This document shows, in pieces, positions 1 through 12,249 of a DNA stretch of 64,000 nucleotides. This DNA comes from Verticillium longisporum (lineage: Eukaryota > Ascomycota > Sordariomycetes > Glomerellales > Plectosphaerellaceae), in the NCBI GenBank assembly GCA_019188255.1, contig JAETXT010000009.1, positions 806,001 to 870,000 of the forward strand. The letters run 5' to 3'. Under the pieces are notes generated by a model. That model had not been told where the DNA came from. It saw only the letters and a program-made list of their open reading frames with translations, and did no database searches. How positions within the stretch are numbered: position 1 is the first letter of the stretch; the number at the start of each line of letters is the position of its first letter. The position numbers and the translations under genes were made by a program.

Positions 1-1166
1 GCCTTCGGCATAGGCATGGGCCTCGCCTTCAACGCCACAGTCGGCGTCGTCCCGCAGTGGTTCCGGCGCCGCCGCTCCTTCGCCGCCGCCCTCTCGACCG
101 GCGGCTCCGGCTTCGGCGGCCTCATCTACTCGCTCGCCACCAACGCCATGATCGACAACATTGGCCTCGCATGGGCCTTTCGCGTCCTGGCGCTGCTGTC
201 GCTCGTCGTCAACGGCGGGTGCTGCCTGCTCGTCAAAGACAGGAACAAAGCCATCGGCACGGTGCTGACGGCCTTCAACTGGCGGCTGCTGCGCAAGGTT
301 GAGTTTTGGCTCTTCGTCAGCTGGGGGTTCTTCTCGCTGTTTGGCTACGTCATCGTCATCTTTTCGCTGCCGGACTATGGCCAGAGCGTGGGCTTCTCGG
401 CGAGCCAGGGGTCTCTGGCCGCTGCTATCCTCAACTGTAAGTCTTGCGTTCCCAGTCTCTACGCCTCTGTGCAACAGAAACTAAATCCGTCGCAGTGGCG
501 CAAGGTATTGGCCGCCCATTGATCGGACTGGCGAGCGACCGCTACGGACGCATCAACCTGTGTGGCATCAGCACGCTGCTGGCCGCGCTTTCGACGCTGT
601 TCCTGTGGACGTTCACGGGCCAGCACTTTGCCGGCACGATCGTGTACTCCCTCTTCGGTGCCTTCGCCGGCAGCCTGTGGCCGACGGTGGCGCCCGTCGG
701 TGCCGAGGTCGTTGGCATCCAGCTGCTGCCTTCAGGTATGCACCTCGGCAACACCAGTCTTGTCTTGATGCTCTTGCTGACATGACCAGTGCTCTCCGTC
801 TTCTGGCTCGTCCTCGTCTTCCCAGCCACATTCGCGCAGCCTATTGCGCTCGTTATCAAGCAGCCCGGAGCCGATGGCTACCTCGGCGTCCAGCTCCTGA
901 CCGGCTTCATGTACATCATTTCCTTCATCTCGAGTACGTTCTCCTCAGAATCAAGCATACAGTGTACAAACATGCTGACATGCTTAGTTTGGCTGCTTCG
1001 CGTGTGGAAGCTCCGCCAGCTAGAAAATGCAGACCTCTTGGCCGAAGCACAGAGGATCGCAGAAGAGGACGCCGGCGACGTGACGCGGATTCCGACGCAC
1101 CGTACATCGAGGACAAGTACGGGAAGGATGGTTCTTCGGGGATTCTTATCTCTGAGACACGTTTAG
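1..1166 (+). CDS. MFS transporter, monocarboxylate-transporter-like, 5'-truncated by window edge
   Basis: C-terminal portion of a major facilitator superfamily permease of the fungal monocarboxylate-porter (MCT/MCH) type, expected in the plasma membrane. Exons read 1-436, 496-735, 790-933 and 988-1166. The introns are 59, 54 and 54 bp with GT-AG ends, and the frame stays open through every join. Visible features are GLAFNATVGVVPQWFRRRR, the usual 'new start of the family' segment before TM4-5, then GRPLIGLASDRYGR (the loop A-like motif repeated in the second half), and several hydrophobic helices before a short charged tail ending in FLSLRHV. The start and first helices lie upstream of the window. 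The substrate cannot be told from sequence; fungal members move mono- or dicarboxylates, riboflavin or unknown compounds. Family call is solid, substrate unknown. Confidence 0.85.
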
Positions 1167-4100
1167 CGTGAACTATTGGAACGCTCTTCTTGGAAGCTGT
1201 TGCAACATCATTGGCATATAGATTAGCATATAACGTTACACATACATAGCGAACTGTCTTTAGGCTAGACACATGGTCACAAAGTTGTGGTGATCTTTAT
1301 CGATGACTGATCGATAGCATAATCTGAAGTGTCAAGCTTGCTGGAGAAACATGTTATCTCTGGAGCGAGTTGCACGCGTGAAGAGACCACGGGGACGACA
1401 ACGTGGACCCTCCACTCAGGCCTGAGACAAAACACCACCAGATTTGCCGCCATCTGAGTACGACGCAGCTCCACCAGACAAACCCGCATTGACAACGAAC
1501 TTGTCCCCTCTAAAGAGGGTCAGCGACCCGCCCTGTCCAAGGCCTCGGAAGTCGACCCCTCAGGCTGCCAGCCTCCGGACGTCCGGCTCGAACGGCTCGG
1601 CGATGACCCAAGTCTCCATGTGTCGCCCCGCAAAACTCAACCCTATCTTAACCCAAAATCAACGTATGGGCATGCTTGTAAAGGTATTCTACGATGCCCA
1701 GAGATATGAGCCGAGGATGGAATTTTGGAGGCTGCGGCCTGACGATGGACGGACGGAAGTACAGGGGAATGCTTGGCGCGTGGGCACATTGGAAGCCGGT
1801 CGGCGAAGAGAACATTTCCAGCCACGAATGCTTGTTGTATCTCGGGCCTCCTACTAGGCTTTGGCGTTGGAAAGGCAAGCGATGTGAAGGTGATGCCGAT
1901 GGGCCGTTATGCTACACCCTTTCAAAGCAGACTCTGCCAACGAAACCACCACATGGTGATTGAACGCTGCTTGCATGAAAAGTATCGACGAATCGAATGG
2001 TCATCAAAATTTGGAGTGGCTTTCCCAATAGATCGCACCATGCATCTTCTCCCTGCTGATCTATCTTTACATGGCAAAACAACAGATGTGCCCAAAGTCC
2101 CGGAATACAGCAGGATCAAAGTCTTTGTCGATCGCTCGTCAGTCGCGCGTCAGATGACTGTGTGGCAACCGCTGGTCTGTCTCAAATCTGTCATGATACT
2201 GTGCATGCGCCTAGCAAGCGAGAGGGCCTGGATAGATCGGCATGTCAGCGTCGCATGCTCAAATTGCTTGCTCAACGTGTTGGTCCCTTGGCAAAGCGGC
2301 CGCAGGGCATGCTGGCCTCTCTGGCTGAATTGCTAGATTGATAATCTAGATGGTTGCCGTTGCGTGCCTTGGCATTGGACGCCATGTGGCTTCTCCGCGG
2401 ATAGATGGGCGAGTTTTCCACCCCAGACGGCCCTCGACCCGCGACTGCAATTCGATGTTATGTCCCATTGATGGCGGGTAGGACTTGCGACTCAATCACA
2501 GAAAGGCTGGACACTGTCAACAAGCCCCGTTTCAGCTCCCCGAGCGGTTCGCCGGCAGCCTGGAACTCTCAGCTGTTGCCCAGCCTTGTGCTCCCTGTCA
2601 GTTCAACGGCCAACACTGACGAGAGATGGTGATCTTGGCTCACGACGGGAGAAAGGAAGCCGCCCCCTGCGATTACCCGCTGCACTTTATCCTCAACAAC
2701 TAGGTACGTAATTTGAGCTTACTTCCCTTCGGCCGGTCTGGGATCGAAGTCTCGGCGCCGAGACACGGTTCGTGCAACGCGTACTGTGTCGCCGATGCGG
2801 CGCGGCGATGAGGCGTGTGAGGTCTGGGGAGTGGAGACAGATAGGAGGGTGCAGGGGAGAGGAGGGGCCGGAGCGGCGTCTTGACTAGGATCGGAAGGCG
2901 TCGTGGGCGTCGAACATCTGCGGTGTGACGTGACAGGCTGAGCGGCAGCGGTAAGATTGGGAGAGGAAAGTCTTGGCTATTGCTTGGGTATACGTGAGCG
3001 GCTGTACGCCGGTGCTTGGTCCGGTGCTTGGTCCGGTGCTTGGTATCGTGGTTGTCTTGTTCTGGGGCTGTTCGATGGTATCAGGTGTAATGACAGTCGA
3101 AGGTGGTCGACCCTCCAAACACCGTGAGAGGTGGATTTGCCTGGCTGTAACTGGAAGCGGCAGACCCTTTGATTGTTTTTTGCTTTCGGGTGACAAAATG
3201 GTCAAATGATGGCGTTGAGCTGATGTCTATTGTATGGTCCGATGTTTTGTGATCTCAGGCCCTTTCCCCAAGATCGGTCACCCTTGGAATGTGGTGCAGT
3301 GAAGGGCCACGGTGGTGGAGCGCCTCGTTCTCGGCATCATGTTTGATGACTGATGCTAGGCAATGGACGATTAACGTCCGTTCCAACGACAATATCCATG
3401 ACGAGGCCATAACCGAGGGGAACTTGGGACGGGTTGCTTTGAAATGGGATGTCTGCCTGTGGAAGAACGATGCCGCTGGATCCCTGAGGGCCAGGGCTCT
3501 ATTCGGTGGGTAACGCCCCTCCCCCAGAGCGATGGGGAAGCCCTAAGGCAGAGGCCCACACGCTGTGACACGGGGAAGGTGCAGTGGGGGACAAGGCCCA
3601 TCACAGCGAGCGGAAGGCATCGCTCAGCTCTCTCTTACCTTCCATTTCCAACTCCTAAGGTACCGTAGGCAGTCGCCGCACCAACGGATCTCATCTCGCT
3701 TCGTAAGAGACAAAGGCTGTCCACTCGCCCGGCGGTGTGTCAGAAAGTCTCGGTTCTCCGTCTTGATAGATGGATCTAACGCTGGTAGCTCCGCTTCCGC
3801 TGATGGGACGGCGACTACCCATCTTCAACACGATGAGGCATGACACGCAAGCAGCGAGGAATACAGACATTGGCATGCGGGGGAAGGGGGAGCGCACAAG
3901 TTGCGACGCGGGGAAAGAACAAAGGACCCGCGACGAATGATGGGGTCAACGGGGGAAGGAAACATGGACGTCTCACCACACAGTACGAATTTGATCCGCT
4001 CCCTTCACGCAGCCCACTCATTCTTCCGCCGCCTCACGAATAAAAGGTCGCGATATGCCCGCCAAGTCTCGTGCCCCTACGCACCCAAGCCTTTTCGTAC

Positions 4101-4579
4101 CTTGGCGCAATACTAAAACCTGGCAACTGCACCGGCAGAGCAATGGAGCATGAGCAGCGCCATGGGAAAGGAACATGGAGACGTGGATCCGGGTCCCTCT
4201 CTCTCGCGCCCCGACGACTACCTATGCACACGAGGAGCAAAGGACCAACGGCTAACGGCGAATGCATACCCTTGGGGAAAGAACCGTGGATGATCTGGCA
4301 TGGCTGGGATCCATTGACGAGACCTCAACGGTGGGACCCTACCTCCTTGGTCTTCTTGGAGGCTTGGATCCTTCGTTGCTTGGGTGCCTTGTGCCCCTGG
4401 GTGCCGCGCTGGGGGATCGTCTCTCCGACTCTCCTCGACCCCTAGGATACCAAGACACGGCCCTCTTCTTCAAATACCATCGACATCCCACCCTCGCAGT
4501 CTCCTCTCTTCCTCTCGAGGCTTGACCCACGCACTCCCAAGTCCAGATCACAGACAAGCAACTACGAAACAGACCAGAC
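1167..4579. other. Intergenic, no gene recognised
   Basis: No open frame here has a recognisable domain, a convincing start or splice-linked continuation. A short direct repeat (see 3009-3044) is present. The last 300 bases before the next ATG are pyrimidine-rich with many CCTC/CTCC runs, as in fungal core promoters and leaders. Confidence 0.6.
3009..3044 (+). repeat. 12-bp tandem repeat, three perfect copies
   Basis: The unit CCGGTGCTTGGT occurs three times head to tail with no mismatch, followed by TATCG. It lies in noncoding DNA. The period is a multiple of three, so it gives a Gly-Pro-Val-Leu repeat in one frame, but the surrounding frame shows nothing else gene-like. Confidence 0.9.
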
Positions 4580-6336
4580 ATGGCGACCACCGGAGGCAAT
4601 GATATCAGCCATAGCCATGGCAATGGCCTGAACCCTGACGTCAACGTCGGCACTGGCCAGGTTGCTCCCATCGATGGCCATGGTGACAGTGCGGCGCCTC
4701 CTTACTCCCAGAACGACAACTTTGACCCGGAGAAGGCTCGTGCTGCGAAGGACTCAGACTCCTCTTCTGGAAAGGTCGAGGCTCTCGAGCGGGCGCCTGG
4801 GGCCGACTATGAGCCGGTTGACAAGCTGACCGAGCGTGGCGTCCTGCGCAAGCTTGACTACCGCATCATCCCCATGGTCATGTGGGTGTATTTGATGAAC
4901 ATGATGGATCGAGGTATGGACTTCCCTCAGATTATCAAAAAACTTCAAAGGAGCTGACAGGAAGAAATCCAGTCAACATCGGTAATGCGAGGCTGTTCAG
5001 GATGGAGGAGGACCTGGGTCTTACGGGCTCGCAGTTCCAGCTGGCTGTATCTGTTCTCTTTGTCACCTACTGTGTACGTGTTTTCTGTTCCTTGTGCCAT
5101 CATCTTGATGTCCAAGGAGGACGATGACTGACAAGGTTCCAGCTTTTCGAAACCCCTTCCAACATGATCATCAAGAAGCTGAAGCCTGCTCGCTATCTTG
5201 CTGGTCTTACCCTCGCCTGGGGCTTCATTGCCACCTTTAGCGCCTTCGTGCAGAACCTCGGCTCTCTCATCGCGTGTCGTCTTCTTCTCGGCCTCTTCGA
5301 GGCAGGATTCTTCCCCGGCGTGGTTCTGTACCTCTCCATGTTCTACGGCCGCCGAAGCCTGGCTCTGCGCATCGCCTACTTCTACTCCACTGCAGCTCTA
5401 TCTGGTGTTGCTGGTGGCATGGTTGCATATGGCATCTCGTTCATCGACGGAGCCAAGGGTTGGTCAGCTTGGCGTTGGATTATCCTGATCAATGGTCTGC
5501 CTACCATTGTGACTGGTATCATTATTCCGTTTGTGCTTCCCAACAGCCCCGAGACGGCGAAATTCCTGACCGACGAGGATCGTGCCAACCTCGTCCGAAT
5601 CCACGAGGCTCAGCTCGGACGCGCTCACAACCTCCGCAACATGGTCAAGTCGGATGTCATTGACGGTCTCAAGGACTGGACCACTTGGGCCTATTGCTTT
5701 GCCCTATTTCCCACGCTCATCATGCTCTACTCATTTGTCGTCTTCTTGCCTACCATCATCAACCTGATGGGTGAGTGGAGTACCGCCGAGGTTCAAGCCA
5801 TGACTGTTCCCGTGTACGCAGCAGGCGCCATCGTCTACCTACTCAGTGCGCGTTACTCCGATATCACCCAGAAGCGTGGCTACTTCATCATGGGGGCCCT
5901 CTGCAGCTCCATCATTGGCTATGCTATGCTCCTCTCTCACCACAGCAACGCCGTCTCTTACGCCGGCTGCTTCTTTGTGTCCATGGGTCTCTTCACCTCG
6001 TCCGGCATCTCGTTTGCCTGGGTCCCCACCAACAACCCTCGTTACGGCAAGCGCGCCATCTCGACCGGTCTACACCTCACCATCGGTAACTCATCCGGCG
6101 TCGCATCTCCTTTTCTCTTTGTGTCTGAAGCCTCACCTCGATTCATTGCCGGGTACGCCGCCAGCGCAGGCATGCTCGTCGTGTCCCTTGTCCTGAACAT
6201 TGCGCTGCATCTTCACTTTAAGAGGCAGAACAGGCTGAGGGATGAAGGGAAACAAGATCACCTCATGGACGGTCTCAGCCCTCTTGAGATTGAGGCGCTC
6301 GGCGAGAAGAGCCCTAGGTTCCGTTTCGCGATTTAG
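4580..6336 (+). CDS. MFS transporter, Dal5/allantoate permease (anion:cation symporter) family
   Basis: A 542-aa 12-helix permease, joined as 4580-4913, 4973-5073 and 5143-6336 (introns 59 and 69 bp). The first intron splits MMDR|VNIGNAR and the second splits VTYC|LFETPSN, both diagnostic sites of the Dal5 family: the DRVNIGNAR-type end of TM1 and the LFE-PSN motif of TM2. A hydrophilic N-terminus of about 85 residues precedes TM1. The C-terminal DGLSPLEIEALGEKSPRFRF tail is characteristic of the family. Members import allantoate, nicotinate, pantothenate, biotin precursors or other organic anions with protons. The substrate is not readable here. The start is the first in-frame ATG after a stop-rich CT-rich leader. 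Confidence 0.93.
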
Positions 6337-7795
6337 GTGATTCATGATCAGCACGCCGGGCCTTTCTGTCAGAGGCTTTTCCCATCAGCCATGGAGTCGG
6401 GAAACGAGCTTTTTAGGTGGAGAGTGCCAGTTGAGTATGTGGTTAGTTCAGAAAGTGCATCTAGCAGACTAGACCGATATGATACCTTTTGTTGATCTTC
6501 ATTATAATATATTTGAACGTGAACGATAAACATATGCGTCGGACGTTCTGAAGCCTTGATCGTCGCGGAAATCATAATATAAGCTCGAACTGTGCCCAGA
6601 AGTGGTGATGTTCCTGTCTCGTATGGCAACTTCAATCTATGACGTTCCCTACATCTGATCCATGGCGCCAATAGTGTAATGAGTCTTGGTGATGCTTGAA
6701 AGTTTAGCGAAACTTCACGCATAGCTACAATAGAAAGGACAGGGAAGCGCTACGTGATCCCGTACTGAGCTTCAAGACTGCATTTCGAAGTATGGTTTCG
6801 GACGAGCTTTCGCTTCGTGGTGGGGTGATAAGTCCCCAAATGTATCGACGGCAATATCGGTATGAGCATGAGGGTATATAGGCCATGGTGATTCGATTGG
6901 CTTACTCGGCATTGTAATCGGAGCAATTAGGTGTTCTTGCCGAGAGGACTGTCGTCCAATGACTGGTTGCCGGAACGGAGGAAATCACCATTGAGCTTTC
7001 TCCTAGAAGGAATGGCGGAGAGGAAGAGGATTTTGGCTGGATGAGAAGGATGGGGGGTTCATTAGCTTGCGAAATCAACGTGCGTATCATGAGAAAGACG
7101 GATGGGATAGGAAGGGAAGTACATGGTAACAAACCAAGAAGGTCCTCAGAGCTTTGGTGCGAAGGTGTTAGGATGCTGTAGGGAACTTGCAGTGATGCGA
7201 AGCTTTACCGTTGCTTCCATGCCAGACTAAGGTACGACACCGGTCAATCGATGAGCCGTCTGATAACATGAAACGTAAGTGTCCAAATAGACGTGGCGCT
7301 GCGCCTGATCGCGGGTGTCAACACACGGTCAGGTCTTAACCCCAATCATTTCAAGCAGGTGAGGCATACGCACCGCAGTCGGCAGCAGTCCAGAACATGC
7401 AGACAATGCCAGCATATCACAGAACGCATCAGGCAGAAAGGGCATCATAATTGACAAGTCAATGATCTTCGATTCATTGCTAGGCATCCGTATGTCTAAC
7501 CTGCATCTTGATCTTCACTTGTAGTTTCATGACGCGTTCCAGCCATGCCAGTCGTGCAACTGTTAAGGTAGAACCCGCACTCTTCTGTGTCTTCCTGCCT
7601 AAGCCTGATTCCTGAAACAATAAGAACCAATCCAAGCACGTTGGAGCGAACCTTTCGTTGGTATCGTGTGTATAATTTCAAGCCTTCGTGATCGTACTGT
7701 TCCTCGGCATTAGCTTAAGTTTGGCCAGAAGTACAGAAGGTTTGGAAACTGACCTGTTCACGAAACAGACAATGGGCTTCTCGTTCTTCTTGACT
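6337..7795. other. Intergenic, no gene recognised
   Basis: Lies between the 3' end of the Dal5-type transporter and the 3' end of the coiled-coil gene, so it must contain two terminators. Open frames are short and lack recognisable domains. Confidence 0.55.
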
Positions 7796-8455
7796 TTAGA
7801 GGAGCTTGGCATCCTCGGTTTCTTCGCCGCTCTTCTCCTCCTCGATATCGTCCTCCTTCTTGGCGATGAAAGTGCCAGCCTCGGAAAGACGGAACAGGGG
7901 AGGGGGGGCTTCATTCAGTACGTGAGCACCATGACCGTCTCCATGACGGGGCACAGACATGGGGGTATGAAAAACAGCGCCCTGGGTCTTGATGCTGGAA
8001 GCCGGGGTGTAGAACTCATCGTCGCTCATCTCGGCAAGCTGAGCAGAAAGACTGGCGATTCTCTGCTCGAGCTGGTGATTCTTGCGAACCAGCTTGCCGT
8101 TGTGCTGGGTCAGATACTTGGCCAGTTTCTCGGTGACCTCGAGCTTCTTCTTGAGGTCGCTGACGAGCTTGAGGGCTTCGTCGAGCTTCTTGTTCTTCTC
8201 GCGCATCTCCTTCTGGCTCTCCAGGTTCTCGATATGCTTCTCGAGCTCGACGCGGATGGCGCGATGAGTCTCCAGCTGGTCCTGCAGACGAGTGACAGTG
8301 ACCATGGCCTTGTCCAGGAGGACCTTGCCGGCCTCGCAGGAGAGCTCGGAGGCAACAAGGAGCTCTTGCATGACGCGGCTTGACTCGCGAAGCTGGTTGA
8401 TCTCAAGCTGGAAAGCCTGGAGCTCGCGGATACGGTCGGGGTTGTAGTCACGCAT
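7796..8455 (-). CDS. Coiled-coil protein of unknown function
   Basis: A 219-aa intronless frame starting at MRDYNPDRIRELQ. The frame is open 58 codons further upstream, but that part is Pro/Ser/Thr-rich without domain character and reads like a 5' leader, so the inner ATG was chosen. Residues about 10-140 form a nearly uninterrupted charged heptad pattern rich in Glu, Lys, Leu and Gln, ending in KNHQLEQRIASLSAQLAEMS, which is a strong coiled coil. A disordered tail follows (DDEFYTPASS, then EEEKSGEETED). No enzyme motif is seen. Such proteins usually act as scaffolds or adaptors, but no specific role can be assigned. The strong codon bias also leaves a long open frame on the opposite strand, which is not a gene. 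Confidence 0.75.
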   Translation of the reverse strand: MRDYNPDRIRELQAFQLEINQLRESSRVMQELLVASELSCEAGKVLLDKAMVTVTRLQDQLETHRAIRVELEKHIENLESQKEMREKNKKLDEALKLVSDLKKKLEVTEKLAKYLTQHNGKLVRKNHQLEQRIASLSAQLAEMSDDEFYTPASSIKTQGAVFHTPMSVPRHGDGHGAHVLNEAPPPLFRLSEAGTFIAKKEDDIEEEKSGEETEDAKLL

Positions 8456-9847
8456 CTTGCTGCTGGTGATAGTACTGATGGTAGAGGGAAGGAAAATTGA
8501 TAGAAGGTCTTGAGGGGAGCGAAGCCGGGTTGCTTGATTGTCCTTTGGAAAAGCCTTTTCCGGGTGTTGTTGTGTGTGCGGAGGTAGGGTTGCCGAAAAC
8601 CTCCCAGGTCCTGTCAGTTTTGGGTCCACCTCGGGGCCGGGTCCGCCGGGGCAGGTGCTTCTAATGCCGGGCTCCGGTCTCCACTCACACGTGGCAGCCT
8701 AGCAGCACCATGACCGCAGAATTCCGCAGCTTTCCGTGGAGCGCAGGGGCTACTAGGTCTGCCTATGAAGATGGACTTTTGTTCGTATTTAATGGTCATG
8801 GCAAAGGCTGCTATTGTGCGTGTGTTTTTCTTTCATTTCGGCAGCGCTGATGCATATCAGTGCATGAGTATCTCAAATCCGACAAGCTGGAAATAACACG
8901 GCAGCACAGTCACGAGTTTCTCATATAATAGGTTGTTAAGATGGGTGTGTGACACGACGAACAAGTTCTAGTCCATTGATTCTTTCGTTCACTGGATGTA
9001 GGAAACCTGTTCATCTGGCGGTTAGCGTGTTCCCCAAAGCGACGTTATCTATGGTTCAATGGTGCCTTTTGTTCTGCGATCTATAATCTTCTGTGGCAGA
9101 AGCTAATGTCCGGCACTTCTCTGATTTAACTTTCTGAATTGCAACCACATTTTCATTCTTGTTGTCGTGTTCAAGTAGTGTATCCTGATAACAATGCTAA
9201 GTAAGTAGAGGCTCAGGCGAGGGAATTTCATATTTGCAACCAGAACTCAGAATGTGTCAGAAACAGCTTGAGCAATTGGTGACATTGGTTTCGGAGCTCT
9301 GGAGGATTAATATTAGGAATCGTGTATATATCAAGCTGATCATCGGTGGCAACGAGGAGAACCTAAGCAGCACAATTAGACCGCGCATCAACAAGTTCTG
9401 AGAAAAGGGTTGTCCACGAGCTCTCAGACGTCAAAAGATGATTTAAAACATCGTTTGGTTGCGAGAAATGTTGGGAAGCTCTATCTATGGAAAGCATGGA
9501 TATCCAGAAGCGCCAGGCTACGGGAGTTCGCCCGCATCCTGTCTCTAAGAATACGAGTCCGCTGTTAAGTTGGGATAGGATCCTCTAACCGCATCATAAT
9601 TAGGTGCTCGTATAACACTCCGGGCCCGGATTTCCGAATCACCACAAAGGAATCACATATTTGAGTCGTCCTCAAGATTATATTGCTGTCAACAGCTTGT
9701 GGCTGACCCTACAGCATCGTCTTGCCAGCTTCTGTGATTCGGGAGAGCATCATCTTGAGTTCCGTATTTGTGACGGAACAAATGCACCAACCAAAGGCTT
9801 GCCGATGTGCCTATCGACCCCTCGCGATGCTCCCGTAAGTGCCGTAA
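8456..9847. other. Intergenic, no gene recognised
   Basis: AT-richer noncoding stretch between the divergent upstream region of the coiled-coil gene and the 3' end of the Kre9-like gene. No domain-bearing frame is present. Confidence 0.55.
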
Positions 9848-10348
9848 TTACAGCATCATGCCTCCCACGATGACGAGCCCAGCCATCATACCGACTGCTG
9901 CCACATCTGCGCCCACGCGCAGCCCACCGTTTCTGATGAAGTCGTATCCTTCGAGGGCGTATTTCTCGCTCTGAACTTCGGCCAATTTCTCGCCTTCGGC
10001 TCCTACGAGCTGGGCGCTAAAATAATGCTCCTCGCCGGGCACGAGAAGGTTGCCGTTGGGGATCAGGCCGTCGACGATACTTCGCGGGTTCCAGGTATAT
10101 GACGTAGATGAGAGCGATAGATTGCTCCGGATTTCCCAGCTAGCTTTGCCACCTCCACCACTAAACACCGCATAGAACCAGAGGTTGAATGCACGGGCTA
10201 GGGGCTCGGAAATTGACGAGTCGAGGGTCCAAGTGATCTCGACGGGCTGGGTGAGGTTGATTTTCTGGCTCGGGTCGGGGCCGGTGAACTCAAAGGCTTG
10301 AGCGGTGAGAAAGATCCCCGCGACGAGAAGCGCGATGGCGGTACGCAT
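9848..10348 (-). CDS. Secreted Kre9/Knh1-like domain protein, probably GPI-anchored
   Basis: A 166-aa protein starting at MRTAIALLVAGIFLTAQAF, a classic signal peptide. A longer frame to 10426 exists, but only the inner ATG opens a signal sequence. The mature part begins FEFTGPDPSQKINLTQPVEI, then a W and Ser-rich beta segments with SYTWNPRSI and a YFSAQLVG strand. This is the layout of the 'yeast cell wall synthesis Kre9/Knh1-like N-terminal' domain (a Ser/Thr-rich GPI protein class). The protein ends in a hydrophobic stretch, GADVAAVGMMAGLVIVGGMML, preceded by small residues, consistent with a GPI-attachment signal. It is likely located in the cell wall or outer plasma membrane leaflet. A TATATA occurs about 30 bases before the ATG. 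Family call by motif layout, not by alignment. Confidence 0.8.
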   Translation of the reverse strand: MRTAIALLVAGIFLTAQAFEFTGPDPSQKINLTQPVEITWTLDSSISEPLARAFNLWFYAVFSGGGGKASWEIRSNLSLSSTSYTWNPRSIVDGLIPNGNLLVPGEEHYFSAQLVGAEGEKLAEVQSEKYALEGYDFIRNGGLRVGADVAAVGMMAGLVIVGGMML

Positions 10349-12249
10349 CCTGTTATTGGTGTGCGGACGGCTGAGGAATATATACGTGGCGTCGAGATGT
10401 GGGAGAGGTGGCGCAGGGTACAACAATGGAGATAGGTAGGGAGAGATCGTGAAGATCGGTTCGATTAAGTACTGCCTACCTCGGTCCCTACCTATATACT
10501 ACCTTAATTATCTGACATTTGCGGCCTTGGCTCCCATTCGAAGACGTCCCTGGCCCTGCGGCACAGTCGGTCTCCTCTATTGGTCAATACGCGGCGGAAT
10601 TTGGAGAGCGCCTTGGCATACAGCGAAGCGAAGCTGTGCGAGGTGGTATTTCCAATTTTGAATGTCTTTCGTCCTACGTAACGGCTGATGGTGGCAGTGA
10701 TCCTACGTCGCTCAAAATAGTAGGTGTTTAAGCTGAATCAGGCACAGCTTTCAACTCCCGCCCCCACCTGAGGCCACCAACACTGGTGTACTCTTCGGCT
10801 TTTACATGCTCAGGCACGCTTCATTTTTTCTATTTCTACCGAACCTCGGTGTGTATTGTGCATCCACTCGATGTAGAAATACATCTAGAACCTCTGTCCT
10901 CGCTTATCAACGATGTGGGCCGGCGTCCTCAACCATGGCCCTCATTTGTTTCTGTTGCCAGGGGGCAGCGTCAAACCACAGGCCTTTGACGCCCAACTGG
11001 TCCACAGCTGTCGCATGACGTAGCATGACTCCTATCAGGGGTCAAACTGCATGGGAAAGGGAAATGTGAACGGTTGGTGCACCTGGGGCGAAATGTCATC
11101 CAGACTCGCTTGTGGGCAATACACCAAGTCCCGGTCAAGCGAAAACCGTGGGCTTTCTGGTACACCAGGAAAGGAACATGCATCTCGTGAGACCCGCATT
11201 TACTGATCGCAGAGCGTAGCAAAGGAGCGATGAGAGATTTTTAAACAAGATTTTGGGATTGCCAAATGATGTTTGGCAAGAGCTCAATTGCTGATGCAAG
11301 CAAAACATGACATTCCAGAACACTCTGAAGCCAGGCAGTCAAATTGTGCTAGCCCACGACCTCCGCTGTTAGCATTGCCACCGATAGGCTTGACTCCTCA
11401 TTTCATTCGTCCGTCTTGAATGAGAGTTTATTAGATGACTGCCACCCCCCACAATCTCTGGTCAAGCCTCGTGCATTGTCCTCGGCGCCTGGCAACCGTC
11501 GCAAATCTGCCTTGATGAGATGCAAGATATTCGATTCAACGTAAAATCAGCAACCGTGCTTGACCGCAACGATTGTTGTGCCAGGGATCAACAGGCTGGC
11601 AGACGCTGGGTTGCGTCTGCTGAATATAGATGAGAGACGCTCTTCAGAGAGTTGGAGAACCCGGTACATGTTCAAGTGATGTGTCTGGCAAGGTCGCCAT
11701 ACCCTGCTAGTAGGAGTATTTACCAGGCTACACGTACGGTTGGAGCTAACATGTGAAGTTGCCAGACGGGGAGCCCAAACACAGAAGCGTTTGGACCTAA
11801 CATAGCAACATGCATTTGATAGCGGCTTGCAGCGTTCCGATGGTGACTGGCTTCACACGATTGGCAGCACTCACTTACCTTCTAGGGCTAGCTTCTTCAC
11901 GGTCGTGGGTGCACACATGGGATAACATCACGCCTCTGTTGGCAAAGTGGCGGCTTCATGCACCAACACTCTGCCATACAAACCTCAGCCGCAGCTTAAC
12001 ATTGCCTAGACAGCCAACAACCAACGGAGGTGTTTGTACATCTGCGGGAGGACCGCCGATACTTAGCCTCGGGTCATAGGCCACCTTCTCTTATGGCCAT
12101 GCTTTATAAGGCTTGAGTTTCGTCAAGTTTGATCCAGCAAAGGGCTCAACCACTTTGACACCTTCTAATTGATACCCAGGCTCGACTAGTCAAGACATCA
12201 CCGTCCGCACCTACCGATCACGTTTTCCCGATCACGTTCGTTCCTCATC
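10349..12249. other. Intergenic region with divergent promoters
   Basis: Separates two divergently transcribed genes. GGTAGG/CCTACC motifs cluster at 10431-10500 just upstream of the Kre9-like gene. A TTTATAAG box at about 12103-12110 lies roughly 140 bases before the FtsJ-like gene's ATG. No coding frame is recognised. Confidence 0.5.

Noticed and set aside
7688..8383. 231-codon plus-strand Leu-rich frame
   Set aside because: Antisense of the coiled-coil gene; Glu/Lys-rich coding strands commonly give Leu/Phe-rich shadows.
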